A stretch of 64,000 nt of DNA from Corallococcus interemptor (GTDB taxonomy: Bacteria > Myxococcota > Myxococcia > Myxococcales > Myxococcaceae): NCBI RefSeq assembly GCF_003668875.1, contig NZ_RAWM01000003.1:85943-149942 (forward strand), read 5' to 3'. The position numbers and the translations under genes are program-made. Under the pieces are notes generated by a model, which worked only from the letters and a program-made list of their open reading frames with translations, ran no database searches and was not told where the DNA came from. Below, in pieces: positions 1 to 10,706 of this stretch (position 1 is the first letter of the stretch; the number at the start of each line of letters is the position of its first letter).

Positions 1-1
1 C

Positions 2-262
2 GTCCAGCTGAAGGCGGAGGCCTTCACTCCAGCGCTGCCCTTCCGCTTCTCCTATTTCCTCCTCGACCCGTCGGGAGGCATCGTCGAGCGCAAGGCCGCG
101 CTCGACCCCGCCGCCGCCACCGACCTGGGCAGCACCACCACCGTGTCCTCCGAGGGCCGGTGGCAGGTCTGGGTGCAGCCCGCCAAGGCCCTGGATCAGG
201 ACTTCGCCATGCCCGGCGACCTGCGCTCCCGCTACACGCTGGAGGTCCGTCTCCAGCCTTGA
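2..262 (+). CDS. C-terminal part of an unrecognised protein
   Basis: An open frame enters from the left edge and stops with TGA after 86 visible residues. The sequence has alternating hydrophobic and charged residues of beta-sandwich type (for example FRFSYFLLDPSGG and GRWQVWVQP) and ends in TLEVRLQP. I see no catalytic motif and no membrane segment. The beta-rich look suggests the last domain of a larger, perhaps exported, protein. That is inference only, because the start and main body lie outside the window. The antisense open frame over the same bases has no recognisable composition and was discarded. Confidence 0.55.
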   Translation, partial: VQLKAEAFTPALPFRFSYFLLDPSGGIVERKAALDPAAATDLGSTTTVSSEGRWQVWVQPAKALDQDFAMPGDLRSRYTLEVRLQP

Positions 263-309
263 GAAAACGGTCTGGCAAAATGCAACGCCTGCCCGTCCCC
301 TCTCATTTT

Positions 310-324
310 CCCCCCGAAAGGGGG
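310..324. terminator. short GC hairpin between genes
   Basis: Six C, a GAAA loop and five G form a perfect short stem between the upstream stop (262) and the antiporter start (390). Four T precede it, but no T-run follows on the plus strand. On the minus strand it would be followed by AAAA-complement T residues. It may be a weak terminator or a leader hairpin. Confidence 0.3.
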
Positions 325-389
325 TTGCCCCACCGCCCCGCGCGCGTGGCATCCTCCCCATTTTTGAGCACAAACGGGGCTGGAGATTC

Positions 390-2003
390 ATGCACTTCGA
401 GTTGGCCTTCGTGCTGCTCTTCTCCATCGCGACAGCGGTGGCGATCGCGGCGCGCTACTTCAAGTTTCCGTACACGGTGGCGTTGGTATTGGCGGGCCTG
501 GGCCTGGGCATCGTGCAGGCCTTCGAGCCGCCGCACCTGACGAAGGAGCTGCTGTTCGCGGTCATCCTGCCGGGCCTGCTGTTCGAAGCGGCGTTCCACG
601 TGGACTTCCGCAAGTTCATGAAGAACAAGCTGGCCATCACCTCCATGGCGATTCCCGGCGTGGTGGCGTCCATGGCGCTCACGGCGCTGCTGCTGTCGCC
701 GGCCATGAGCGGGCTGAACCTGCTGGAGGGCTTTGGCCTCATCCACGCGATGGTGTTCGCGTCGCTCATCGTGTCCACGGACCCCATCGCGGTGGTGGGC
801 CTGTTCAAGGCGCTGGGCGCGCCCAAGCGGCTGGCCATCCTGGTGGAGGGTGAGAGCCTGCTCAACGACGGCACCTCCGTGGTGCTCTTCACGCTGGTGG
901 TGGGCGTGGCCGGCGGCCAGGCGTTCACCGCGGGCGGCGCGGTGCTGGACTTCATCAAGGTGGCGGGCATGGGCGCCGTCATCGGCGCGGCGGTGGGCTG
1001 GGCGGTGGGCAAGGTCATCCTGCGCGTGGAGGACGCCATGGTGGAGATCACCTGCACGGTCATCGCCGCGTACGGGTCCTTCGTGGTGGCGGAGCACTTC
1101 CACTATTCAGGCGTCATCGCGGTGGTGGTGGCCGGCATGGTGTGCGGCAACTGGGCGGCCCAGGAGGGCATGGGCCCCACGGTGCGCATCGCGGTGGAGA
1201 GCTTCTGGGAGTACCTGGCGTTCGCGCTCAACTCGGTGGTGTTCCTGCTCATCGGCCTGGAGGTGCAGCTGACGTCGCTGCTGGCGTCGTGGCAGCCCAT
1301 CCTGCTGGCGTACGCGGCGGTGCTGGTGGGCCGCGCGGTGGTCGTCTACGGCGTGTCCGGCCTGTTGCGCTTCACGTCGGAGAAGCTGCCGTGGAAGTGG
1401 AGCGCGGTGCTCACCTGGAGCGGCCTGCGCGGCGCGGTGTCCATGGTGCTGGTGCTGGGCCTTCCGAACGACTTCGCCCACCGCGAACTCCTGGTGAACA
1501 TGACGTTCGGCGTGGTGGTGCTGTCCATCATCTTCCAGGGCCTCACCATGGCGCCCATGCTCAAGTGGCTGGGCATCACCGGCCTCAAGGACGTCTACCA
1601 GGAGCAGTACGAGCTGGCCCGGGGCCGGCTGGGCGCCATCCACGCGGCGCTCGCGTCGCTGGAGGCCATGCGCCGCAAGCGGGAGATTCCGGTGGACGTG
1701 CTGGATCCCATGGAGCGCGACTACCAGCAGAAGGCGCAGGCGGTGGAGCAGGAGATCATCACGCTCAAGCAGCAGTCCAACCGCTTCCACGAGGAGGAGC
1801 AGCAGGAGGCCATCCGCCGCGTCCTCATCGTGGAGAAGGAGGCCGTCTTCAACGCCTACCAGCAGGGCACGCTCAACAAGGAGGTCTACGAGCACCTCAC
1901 CGCGGAGCTGGACGAGCGCATCGCCACGGCGAAGGACGCGGAGGCCCACGGCGCGCCGGAGGACGCCCACACGCCTCCGCCGCCCCAGGCCCTGGCCTCC
2001 TGA
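390..2003 (+). CDS. Na+/H+ antiporter, CPA1 (NhaP-type) family
   Basis: A 537-residue integral membrane protein that would exchange Na+ or K+ for H+ across the inner membrane. The first 390 residues are a run of hydrophobic segments. They include the family core: FASLIVSTDPIAVVGLFKALG with the Asp of the ion-binding STDP motif, followed by VEGESLLNDGTSVVLF with the conserved ESLLNDG. Residues from about 400 to 520 are hydrophilic and helix-rich (Glu, Lys, Gln repeats), a cytoplasmic regulatory tail typical of NhaP proteins. The ATG follows a GGGGCTGGAG stretch. It appears to be a single-gene unit. The family is clear, but the ion preference cannot be read from sequence. Confidence 0.93.
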   Translation: MHFELAFVLLFSIATAVAIAARYFKFPYTVALVLAGLGLGIVQAFEPPHLTKELLFAVILPGLLFEAAFHVDFRKFMKNKLAITSMAIPGVVASMALTALLLSPAMSGLNLLEGFGLIHAMVFASLIVSTDPIAVVGLFKALGAPKRLAILVEGESLLNDGTSVVLFTLVVGVAGGQAFTAGGAVLDFIKVAGMGAVIGAAVGWAVGKVILRVEDAMVEITCTVIAAYGSFVVAEHFHYSGVIAVVVAGMVCGNWAAQEGMGPTVRIAVESFWEYLAFALNSVVFLLIGLEVQLTSLLASWQPILLAYAAVLVGRAVVVYGVSGLLRFTSEKLPWKWSAVLTWSGLRGAVSMVLVLGLPNDFAHRELLVNMTFGVVVLSIIFQGLTMAPMLKWLGITGLKDVYQEQYELARGRLGAIHAALASLEAMRRKREIPVDVLDPMERDYQQKAQAVEQEIITLKQQSNRFHEEEQQEAIRRVLIVEKEAVFNAYQQGTLNKEVYEHLTAELDERIATAKDAEAHGAPEDAHTPPPPQALAS

Positions 2004-2084
2004 GCGCGCCAGCGACCCGGCCGGGCCCCCCTGTCCGTATGAAAGGCCGAGGGCCCGTCCGGCCGGATTCGAGAGGCGACGCAC

Positions 2085-4844
2085 ATGCGGTGGACCTGGG
2101 GTACGTGGCTGTCACTCTGCTTCGTCGCGGGAGGGTGCGCGCCGCTTGACCTGACCGTCCTGCACCCTCAGGCCCCCGCCCTCTCCCGCTTCACCGCCGA
2201 GCCGCCCGGCGCCGCGTGCGCCTTCGGCGGACAGGCGGTGGGCACGGGGCTGGACCTCGACGGCAACGGCGTGCTGGACGACGCCGAGGTCACCCGCACG
2301 GAGTACCTCTGCGCGGACGCTCCCGCACAGGTGGTGGCGCGCAGCACGGAGGTCGCCCCCGGCGCCGTGTGCGCGGAAGGGGGACGGCTGACGCAGGCGG
2401 GGCTGGACCTCAACGGCAACGGCGTGCTGGACGACGCCGAGGTCACCCGCGAGGTCCCCGTCTGCACGCGCACCGCGGCCATCCTCACGCGGATCCACCC
2501 GGTGCCGGACAGCACCGCCTGCCTGTCCCCCGCCACCGTGCTGGAGGCGGGCGGCGACGTGGACGGCGACGGGGTGCTCGGCCCCGCGGAAGTCCAGGCC
2601 GCCCATCACTTCTGCTTCGTGGACAGCTCCCTGTTGCGCGTCCAGGTCCAGCCCGAGCCGGCCGGAGGCGCGTGCGGGCGCGCGGGCATGCGCGTGGAGG
2701 CCTTTGGCGACCTCGACGGCAACGGGCGGATGGATCCGGACACGGAGGTGCTGACGGTCCTCCTCCTGTGCCAGCCCACGCGCGTCTACACGGGCCCCTA
2801 CGTGGTGGCCACCGCCGAGGACCTCGCGGGGCTCCAGGGCGTCACCCGCGTGGACGGGGACCTGCTCGTCAACAGCGAGACCCTGACGGCCCTGGACCTG
2901 CCGGAGCTGTCCGCCGTCGTGGGCTCGCTGACCGTCCAGGCCAACCCCCGGCTCACCCGCGTGGCGCTGCCGTCCCTCCGCTTCGCCGGGGAGGTGTGGC
3001 TGGATGACAACGCGGCGCTGACCACGGCCGCCATGGGCGACCCGGCCCAGCCGGTCCACGTGGACCGGGACCTCTCCGTGCGGGGCAACCCCGTGCTCGC
3101 GTCGCTGGACGGGCTGCGCGCGCTGGCCCCGCGACGCTGGCTGGGCGTGTCCGACAACGCGCTGGTGGAGAGCTTCGAGTTCCCCGCCGTGGACAGCCTC
3201 CCGGAGGGCCTCAGCGTGCAGGCGAACCCACGGCTGCGCAGGCTGGCCCTGCCGAGCCTCGCGTCCGCGGGCAGCGTGTCCCTGAGCCAGAACGCGGCCC
3301 TGGAGTCGCTGTCCGGCCTGTCCTCGCTGCGCACCGTCGACGTCCTGTCCATCTTCTCCAACGCCGCGCTGACGAACGTGGAGGGGCTGGACAGCCTTCA
3401 GTCCGCGAGCGCCATCAGCATCGCCGGGAACGCGAAGCTCCAGTCGACGGCGGGCTTCCCCCGCCTCAGCCGCGTGGGCTCGGTGGCCATTGGCGACAAC
3501 GCGATGCTGGAGTCCGCGGGCGGCTGGCCCGAGCTGCGCACCGTGTCCGGGGACATCACCCTGCGCAACAACGCCCGGCTGAAGTCGGTGACGGGCCTGG
3601 ACCGCCTGGACTCCGTGCACACCGTCATCGTGGAGCTGAACCCGCGGCTCACCGACCTGGGCGGATTCGGACGGCTCTTGCGGCTGGACCGCCTGTCGGT
3701 CCGCTACAACAACGACCTGACGGAGCTGGCCCGGTTCCAGAACCTGCGCGAGCTCCAGCTCCTCACCGTGACGGACAACCCGTCCCTCCAGGCGCTGGGG
3801 CTCGACGGGCTGCGGGTCGTGGGCCAGGGGTTCACCGTGGCCACCAATCCCCTGCTGCCCACATGCCAGGCGCGGGCCCTGGCCGACCTCGCCTACCAGG
3901 GCCCGCAGGAGGCGCGCGTCATCACCGGCAACGACGACGGAGCCAGCTGCGCGCCTCCCCAGGCTCCGGCAGCCACGTCAGCTCGCGCCGCCCTCCACGC
4001 GCGACTGGAGCACCGCGCCCAGCACGTCCGCGGTGTCCTCGCGCAGCCGCGACAGGTGCGTGTAGAGCGCGTCCTCCACCTGGGCCACCGTCTCCTTCGG
4101 CGCGCCCGCCTCGCGCAGCCCCGCCAGCACCGTGTACGCGGCCACCGCCAGCGGCCCCACGTAGCCGCGAGACTCCTCCCAGAACTCCTCGAAGCAGGGC
4201 ACGGCCTCCCCCGCCACCACGCGCGCGAGCCGGCCCAGGCACGCCTCCCAGTAGCCCCGGTGCGCGTCGCGGGCCGCGTCGTCCGCGAACGGCCCCTGGC
4301 GCAGCTCCAGCCGCGTGCCTTCCTGCGTGAGGTGGAACGTCAGCTCCGCCCGGGTACGCCCCGCGGGCATCGGCCCGCCGCCCTCCCAGTCCATCTCCAG
4401 CGCCAGGAAGCGCCCGGGGTCCACCTCCACGATGCAGCCCACCTGCGAGAACGCGCGGCCCGCCGCGTCCCTCAGGCCCACCCGGTAGGGCTGGCCCAGC
4501 GCGCCAGGGTCGGGCGCGTGCGTGCGGTAGCAGCCCGGAGGCGCGCCGAACCAGCGGCGGATGAGCGCGGGCTCGGAGAGCGCGGGGAAGACCGCCTCCG
4601 GCGGCGCGGGCAGCTTCCACTCCAGCGTCAGGCCGCTCACGCCCGCACCCCCGAACGCGTGCGCAGCTCGAAGCGGGGCACGTTCGCCAGCAGCTCCGGT
4701 GGCGCGCGGTACTGCTCCACCACCAGGCTGATCCGCGACTCCCGCATCGACTCCGCGCCGGAGGTGATGGCCTCCACCTCGTGCAGCAGGTCACCCCGGA
4801 ACATCACCAGCGCGTTCTCTTGCGGCTTCAGCTCCGCCACCTGA
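2085..4844 (+). CDS. lipoprotein with EF-hand-like and leucine-rich-like repeats; frame lacks a normal stop
   Basis: The N-terminus is a lipoprotein signal with lipobox VAGGC (Cys18), so the protein should be anchored at the cell envelope. Residues about 30-215 hold four copies of a unit of the type GxxxxxGLDLDGNGVLDDAEVTxxxxLC, resembling the DUF7151 calcium-loop-like repeats of myxobacteria. Residues about 245-625 are degenerate leucine-rich/receptor-L-type repeats (NPRLTRVALPSL, NAALESLSGL, NNARLKSVTGL). The recognisable protein ends near GNDDGASC, about base 3950. The frame then stays open to 4844, running antisense across two genes with good domains, where its composition becomes Arg/His-rich and unlike a protein. 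The real stop is probably lost or frameshifted. The N-terminal 625 residues are well supported and the tail is not. Confidence 0.7.
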   Translation: MRWTWGTWLSLCFVAGGCAPLDLTVLHPQAPALSRFTAEPPGAACAFGGQAVGTGLDLDGNGVLDDAEVTRTEYLCADAPAQVVARSTEVAPGAVCAEGGRLTQAGLDLNGNGVLDDAEVTREVPVCTRTAAILTRIHPVPDSTACLSPATVLEAGGDVDGDGVLGPAEVQAAHHFCFVDSSLLRVQVQPEPAGGACGRAGMRVEAFGDLDGNGRMDPDTEVLTVLLLCQPTRVYTGPYVVATAEDLAGLQGVTRVDGDLLVNSETLTALDLPELSAVVGSLTVQANPRLTRVALPSLRFAGEVWLDDNAALTTAAMGDPAQPVHVDRDLSVRGNPVLASLDGLRALAPRRWLGVSDNALVESFEFPAVDSLPEGLSVQANPRLRRLALPSLASAGSVSLSQNAALESLSGLSSLRTVDVLSIFSNAALTNVEGLDSLQSASAISIAGNAKLQSTAGFPRLSRVGSVAIGDNAMLESAGGWPELRTVSGDITLRNNARLKSVTGLDRLDSVHTVIVELNPRLTDLGGFGRLLRLDRLSVRYNNDLTELARFQNLRELQLLTVTDNPSLQALGLDGLRVVGQGFTVATNPLLPTCQARALADLAYQGPQEARVITGNDDGASCAPPQAPAATSARAALHARLEHRAQHVRGVLAQPRQVRVERVLHLGHRLLRRARLAQPRQHRVRGHRQRPHVAARLLPELLEAGHGLPRHHAREPAQARLPVAPVRVAGRVVRERPLAQLQPRAFLREVERQLRPGTPRGHRPAALPVHLQRQEAPGVHLHDAAHLRERAARRVPQAHPVGLAQRARVGRVRAVAARRRAEPAADERGLGERGEDRLRRRGQLPLQRQAAHARTPERVRSSKRGTFASSSGGARYCSTTRLIRDSRIDSAPEVMASTSCSRSPRNITSAFSCGFSSAT
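3978..4640 (-). CDS. SRPBCC (AHSA1-like) domain protein
   Basis: A 220-residue protein. Residues 1-130 match the START/Bet v1-like fold of activator-of-Hsp90-homologue proteins: an opening beta strand LTLEWKLPAPPEAVFPALSEPALIRRWFG, then a strand pattern ending in the helix-preceding GTRLELRQGPF and a long helix containing WEACLGRLARVV. Such domains bind hydrophobic ligands or assist polyketide and stress processes. The exact ligand is unknown. Residues 140-220 form a helical extension not typical of the minimal domain. The start overlaps the upstream oxygenase gene by ATGA (4637-4640), so the two are almost certainly one operon. The lipoprotein frame on the other strand runs through this gene. 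Confidence 0.8.
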   Translation of the reverse strand: MSGLTLEWKLPAPPEAVFPALSEPALIRRWFGAPPGCYRTHAPDPGALGQPYRVGLRDAAGRAFSQVGCIVEVDPGRFLALEMDWEGGGPMPAGRTRAELTFHLTQEGTRLELRQGPFADDAARDAHRGYWEACLGRLARVVAGEAVPCFEEFWEESRGYVGPLAVAAYTVLAGLREAGAPKETVAQVEDALYTHLSRLREDTADVLGAVLQSRVEGGAS

Positions 4845-5287
4845 CCTCCCCGGTGGTACAGCCGCAGCGCGCCACCGCGGAGTTCCTTCGGAACCTGGAC
4901 ATACAGCACGCTCACCGCCACCGGGCAGCCGATAGCCGGGCCGTAGAACTCCAGACTCCGGTCGATGTGCGCCGCCACGTTGCGGCCCTTGCCCACCAGC
5001 AGCGGGTTGAGCAGGAAGGCGTTGCACTCCGGCAGCAGCGTCCTGGCCAGGTACGGCGCGAAGGCTGGGAACCGCTCGTGGACCTCCGGCAGCGCGTCCC
5101 GGCGGAACGTCAGCGAAAAGCCGTACGTGCCGGAGAACTGCCCGGACAGGTTCGACTCTCCCAGGAGCGACGAGCCCAGGATGGCCGAGCGGATGGAGGC
5201 CATCGTCTCCTCCGGGAGGACGTCCGGAGTGCGGTGGAAGAAGGTGTCGAGCCGGAAGGCTCCACCCCACGGTGGCTGGAAGCGCAT
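4637..5287 (-). CDS. 2-oxoglutarate/Fe(II)-dependent dioxygenase-like protein
   Basis: About 216 residues with a double-stranded beta-helix oxygenase pattern. The iron ligands are visible as HID (in AAHIDRSLEF) and a distal His in DLLHEVEAI, followed by an Arg in SRISLVVEQYR that would bind 2-oxoglutarate. The layout resembles prolyl-4-hydroxylase-like or PKHD-type enzymes. The substrate cannot be told. I chose the ATG at 5285-5287 (MRFQPPW); an upstream ATG at 5332 would add 15 residues of poor composition. It is the first gene of a two-gene operon with the SRPBCC protein. Confidence 0.82.
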   Translation of the reverse strand: MRFQPPWGGAFRLDTFFHRTPDVLPEETMASIRSAILGSSLLGESNLSGQFSGTYGFSLTFRRDALPEVHERFPAFAPYLARTLLPECNAFLLNPLLVGKGRNVAAHIDRSLEFYGPAIGCPVAVSVLYVQVPKELRGGALRLYHRGGQVAELKPQENALVMFRGDLLHEVEAITSGAESMRESRISLVVEQYRAPPELLANVPRFELRTRSGVRA

Positions 5288-5525
5288 GGCCCCGGAGTCT
5301 ACCCACCCACCCTGTGCAACACGACGCGTCAATCCCTGACAACACGGCGCGTCAGGGATGACATCAATTTCTCTTATTTATCATTTATCACGTCAAAGCC
5401 GAATTCTCCGGCATCCCACCTTGCGGCTTCCGGGCGTTCCTACTTTCTTCGGTCAAGCTACGAAGTCCCCTTCGCAGCGCTCGCCGTCCCACGCCCCATC
5501 CACCCCCACCATGGAGTTCGCAACC
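5288..5525. promoter_or_regulatory. divergent promoter region with an AT-rich core
   Basis: This gap separates the minus-strand oxygenase from the plus-strand di-heme gene. Bases about 5362-5395 are markedly AT-rich for this genome (TTTCTCTTATTTATCATTTA), which fits one or two promoters. A direct pair of GTCAGGGAT/GTCAATCCCTGAC-like segments lies near 5330-5358. I see no textbook -35/-10 pair. Confidence 0.4.
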
Positions 5526-7793
<2,268 letters not shown>

Positions 7794-7810
7794 TCAGCAC
7801 CTGTCACGAC

Positions 7811-7856
7811 GGACGCCGGGCGGGAGGGGGCAGCGGGCCCCTCGCGTCCGGCGTCC
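7811..7856 (+). terminator. hairpin after the di-heme gene
   Basis: GGACGCCGG (7811-7819) pairs perfectly with CCGGCGTCC (7848-7856), and an inner GAGGGG/CCCCTC stem (7824-7829, 7838-7843) lengthens it. It lies 18 bases past the stop codon and is followed by a few T. This is a likely intrinsic terminator without a long U-tract. Confidence 0.65.
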
Positions 7857-7950
7857 TGGCGTTTCAAGCCTGCCCGCCTGCCACGCCTCCGGGCGGTCCA
7901 GGGTTCAGGTGGGACGTCCCATATTTGGGTCCAGAGGGAGGAGCCAGGGG

Positions 7951-9477
7951 ATGGACGACTTGCGGGAGGAGGAGACCGCTGCGCGCTTCAAGAGCGGGAC
8001 GCCCCACCTGGATGAAATCCTGTGTGGCGGCTTGCTGCGCGGCGGCCTGTACCTCATCGCCGGCCCCCCGGGCAGCGGCAAGACGACGCTCGCCAACGAG
8101 ATGTGCTTCCGCGCCGCCGAGTCGGACGCCAGCAGCCTCTACGTGACGCTGCTGGCGGAGACCCACGAGCGCATGCTCCTGCACCTGAGCTCCTTCCGCT
8201 TCTTCCAGCGGGACTTCGTGGGCACCCGGGTCCACTACGTCAGCGGGCTGCCCTCGCTGCGGGAGGGCGGGGGCAAGGGCTTCGTGGACATGCTGGTCCG
8301 CACGGTCCGGGAGCGTGGCGCCAGGTTGCTCATCGTGGACGGCCTCATGGTCCTCAAGGAGCGGCTGCGGCCAGCCGAGGACCTGCGCGAGCTGCTCCAG
8401 GCGCTCAACGTGCGGCTGGCCGCCCTGGACTGCACGACGCTGCTGCTGAACACGGAGACGCAGAAGGGCACGGGCCCCGAGTTCGGCGTCGTCGACGGCG
8501 TCGTGGCCCTGAGCGCGGACCTCATCGGGCTCAAGGCCACGCGCGGCATCGAGGTCACCAAGTTCCGTGGCAGCAACAACATCCCGGGCCGGCACACCTT
8601 CCTCATCGACGAGAAGGGCGTGAGCATCTACCCGCGCTTCGAGGCGGTGATGCGCGAGACGCCCCGCAAGCTGGCGGACCCGCGCGACCGCAGCCGCTGG
8701 GGCATCGAGGGGCTGGACGCCATGTGCTCCGGGGGGCTCGTCACCCGGTCCTCCACGCTCATCATGGGCAGCCCGGGCAGCGGCAAGACCATCATCGGCA
8801 TGTCGTTCCTGGAGGAAGGGGCGAAGAAGGGAGAGCCGGGGCTCTACTTCGGCTTCGCGGAGAGCGGCGCGCAGCTCACGCTCAAGTGCCAGAACATCGG
8901 TCTGGAGCTGGAGCCGCTGCAGCGCCAGGGGCTCTTGCGGCTGGAGGCGCGCGCGCCGGTGGAGACGCTGCCCGACGCGATGGCCCAGGAGCTGATACTG
9001 CTGGTGAAGGAGCAGGGCGTGAGGCGGCTGGTGCTGGATGGCCTGGAGCCCTTCGCCAAGGAGGCCATCGACCCGGAGCGCACCACGCGCTTCATCACCG
9101 CGCTCATCAACGCGCTGCGCGAGCGGGACGTCACCCTGCTCATCACCCAGCAGACGAACGACATGTTCGGCCCGGAGCTGCACTCGCCCATCCGGGGCAT
9201 CGACGCCATCTGTGACAACGTGGTCTTCCTGCGCTTCTTCGAGCTGCACGGCGAGCTGCACCGGCTCATCACGGTGCTGAAGATGCGCGACAGCGCCAAC
9301 GACCCGTTCCTGCGCGAGCTGCGCATCACGAACGAGGGCCCGCGCGTCGGGGAGTCGTACGTGGCGCTGGAGGCCATGCTCACCGGGCAGCCCCATGCCC
9401 GCGTCCAGGGGTCCAGGGCCTCCACGGGAATCAGGCTGACATCCGGCGGGCCTGGCCGGGCCGGGGAGGACGGGTGA
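7951..9477 (+). CDS. KaiC-like double RecA-domain ATPase
   Basis: 508 residues made of two KaiC/RecA-like halves. Walker A GPPGSGKTT lies at about residues 38-46 and GSPGSGKTI near residue 273. Walker B-like strands are LLIVDGL in the first half and RLVLDGL in the second. Each half also has a conserved acidic residue after the third strand (LLAETHE, FGFAES), as in KaiC. There is no KaiA or KaiB nearby, so a signalling or scaffold ATPase role is more likely than a clock. The start is set by AGGGAGGAG a few bases upstream of the ATG. The stop shares a base with the ATG of the following receiver protein, so the pair is translationally coupled and probably works together. Confidence 0.9.
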   Translation: MDDLREEETAARFKSGTPHLDEILCGGLLRGGLYLIAGPPGSGKTTLANEMCFRAAESDASSLYVTLLAETHERMLLHLSSFRFFQRDFVGTRVHYVSGLPSLREGGGKGFVDMLVRTVRERGARLLIVDGLMVLKERLRPAEDLRELLQALNVRLAALDCTTLLLNTETQKGTGPEFGVVDGVVALSADLIGLKATRGIEVTKFRGSNNIPGRHTFLIDEKGVSIYPRFEAVMRETPRKLADPRDRSRWGIEGLDAMCSGGLVTRSSTLIMGSPGSGKTIIGMSFLEEGAKKGEPGLYFGFAESGAQLTLKCQNIGLELEPLQRQGLLRLEARAPVETLPDAMAQELILLVKEQGVRRLVLDGLEPFAKEAIDPERTTRFITALINALRERDVTLLITQQTNDMFGPELHSPIRGIDAICDNVVFLRFFELHGELHRLITVLKMRDSANDPFLRELRITNEGPRVGESYVALEAMLTGQPHARVQGSRASTGIRLTSGGPGRAGEDG

Positions 9478-9866
9478 TGTCACGCATCCTCGTGGTGGAG
9501 GACGAGGAGACCCTGGCGGACGCCATCCGGGACGTGTTGCAGGACGCCGGCTTCGAGGTGCAGGTGGCCCGCAACGGACTGGAGGCCCTGCGGGAGCTGG
9601 AGGCCGGCACGCCCGACGTGCTGCTCCTGGACCTGATGCTGCCGCTCCTGGACGGCCGCGGCCTGCTCACGCGGATGCGGAGCCAGGAGCACCTGCGCGA
9701 GCTGCCGGTGGTGGTCATGACGAGCGCCAGCCGCAAGGCGCTGGCGGACCACCCGGTCGGCTCGTTCCTGCAGAAGCCCGTCACGGCCGTCGGGCTGCTC
9801 AAGGCCCTGAAGGCCGTGCTCCCCGGTGCGGAAGGGGGAGGCCCCACATCACCGGACGCCGCCTGA
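9477..9866 (+). CDS. single-domain response regulator (receiver only)
   Basis: 129 residues covering one CheY-like receiver and nothing else. The acidic pocket EDEE lies near residue 9, the phospho-acceptor Asp is in LLLDLMLPLLDGRG, the conserved Ser/Thr is in VVVMTSAS, and the Lys is in SFLQKPV. It is coupled to the KaiC-like ATPase by TGATG overlap. A GTG three bases earlier is an alternative start. It probably relays phosphate to or from a kinase elsewhere and may be controlled by, or control, the ATPase. The pairing of a KaiC-like ATPase with a lone receiver recurs in bacteria (family knowledge). Confidence 0.9.
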   Translation: MSRILVVEDEETLADAIRDVLQDAGFEVQVARNGLEALRELEAGTPDVLLLDLMLPLLDGRGLLTRMRSQEHLRELPVVVMTSASRKALADHPVGSFLQKPVTAVGLLKALKAVLPGAEGGGPTSPDAA

Positions 9867-9867
9867 C

Positions 9868-9884
9868 ACCCGGGCGGCCCGGGT
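9868..9884 (+). terminator. hairpin after the receiver gene
   Basis: ACCCGGG (9868-9874) and CCCGGGT (9878-9884) flank a three-base loop just past the stop at 9866. A second, bulged inverted pair, GCGCAT...CACGG against CCGTGATGCGC, lies at about 9889-9937. They probably mark the 3' end of the operon. Confidence 0.4.
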
Positions 9885-10010
9885 CAATGCGCATGGGCGC
9901 ACGGTTTGCCCCCGTGATGCGCAATGGCAGACAAGCGTGGGGGAGTCCCCACTCCCGGCCCCGTGAAGCGTTCCGACCTTTCCGGTGTCTCTTTCCCCGG
10001 GAGAACCTTC

Positions 10011-10703
10011 ATGGCGCACCGTCCTGATCCTCCGCCGCCACTTTCCGACAGCGCCATCCAGGTGGAGGCCGTGGCCTTCATGGATGCCCGGGGACATTGG
10101 CTGACCGCCGTCGCGGCACGGCGGGTGGCGGCGGTGCGCGAGTTCTTCCGGCAACACGCCCACCTGCGGCGCGACTTCCTCCGGGAGCGGGCCCAGGAGG
10201 AGCGCCGCGAAGGACGGCTCACCCTGGAGCTGTTCTCCCGCGCGGCCCAGCGCGTCCGCTGGCTGCTCACCACCGGCGACGGCTCCATCACGCGCATCCA
10301 TGGCGCGGAGGCCGGGCGCGACCTGGGCCTCTTGTTCGCGGGCACGGACTCCGGCCTGGATGGCCTGACGTCTGAGCGCGAGCAGCGCTGGAACCTCAAC
10401 CACCCGCACCCGCTCCCGCCCACCGGCTTTCGCACTGGCCACCTCGACGAAGACCCGACCCACCACCTGGCCTTCTACGCGATGTTCGGCGCCTCCAACG
10501 AAAGCTTCCCCGAGGAACAATTCAACAAGCTGACGGGCACGCTCAGTGACATGGGCCCTCCGGAGGATCAGCGCCTGGCCTGGGACGGCATGGACCTGGG
10601 ACGCCAGCTGGGCGACCCGCGCTTCGACGTGAACGCCTGGCTGTGGAAGACCTTCGGGGACCCGGCCCAGTTCCCCCAGGCCGCCGAGGCCGTCGCGAGC
10701 TGA
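10011..10703 (+). CDS. hypothetical protein
   Basis: I do not recognise this 230-residue protein. It is soluble, with no signal or membrane segment. Residues about 30-90 are strongly helical and Arg/Glu-rich (RRVAAVREFFRQHAHLRRDFLRERAQEERREGR). The C-terminal half has several His/Pro and Trp residues (WNLNHPHPLPP, DPTHHLAFYAMFG, VNAWLWKTFGDP). The ATG after GGGAGAACCTTC was chosen over an upstream ATG at 9924, whose extension has poor composition. It ends only three bases before the stop of the convergent 968-residue gene. It is likely cytoplasmic, function unknown. Confidence 0.65.
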   Translation: MAHRPDPPPPLSDSAIQVEAVAFMDARGHWLTAVAARRVAAVREFFRQHAHLRRDFLRERAQEERREGRLTLELFSRAAQRVRWLLTTGDGSITRIHGAEAGRDLGLLFAGTDSGLDGLTSEREQRWNLNHPHPLPPTGFRTGHLDEDPTHHLAFYAMFGASNESFPEEQFNKLTGTLSDMGPPEDQRLAWDGMDLGRQLGDPRFDVNAWLWKTFGDPAQFPQAAEAVAS

Positions 10704-10706
10704 GGC

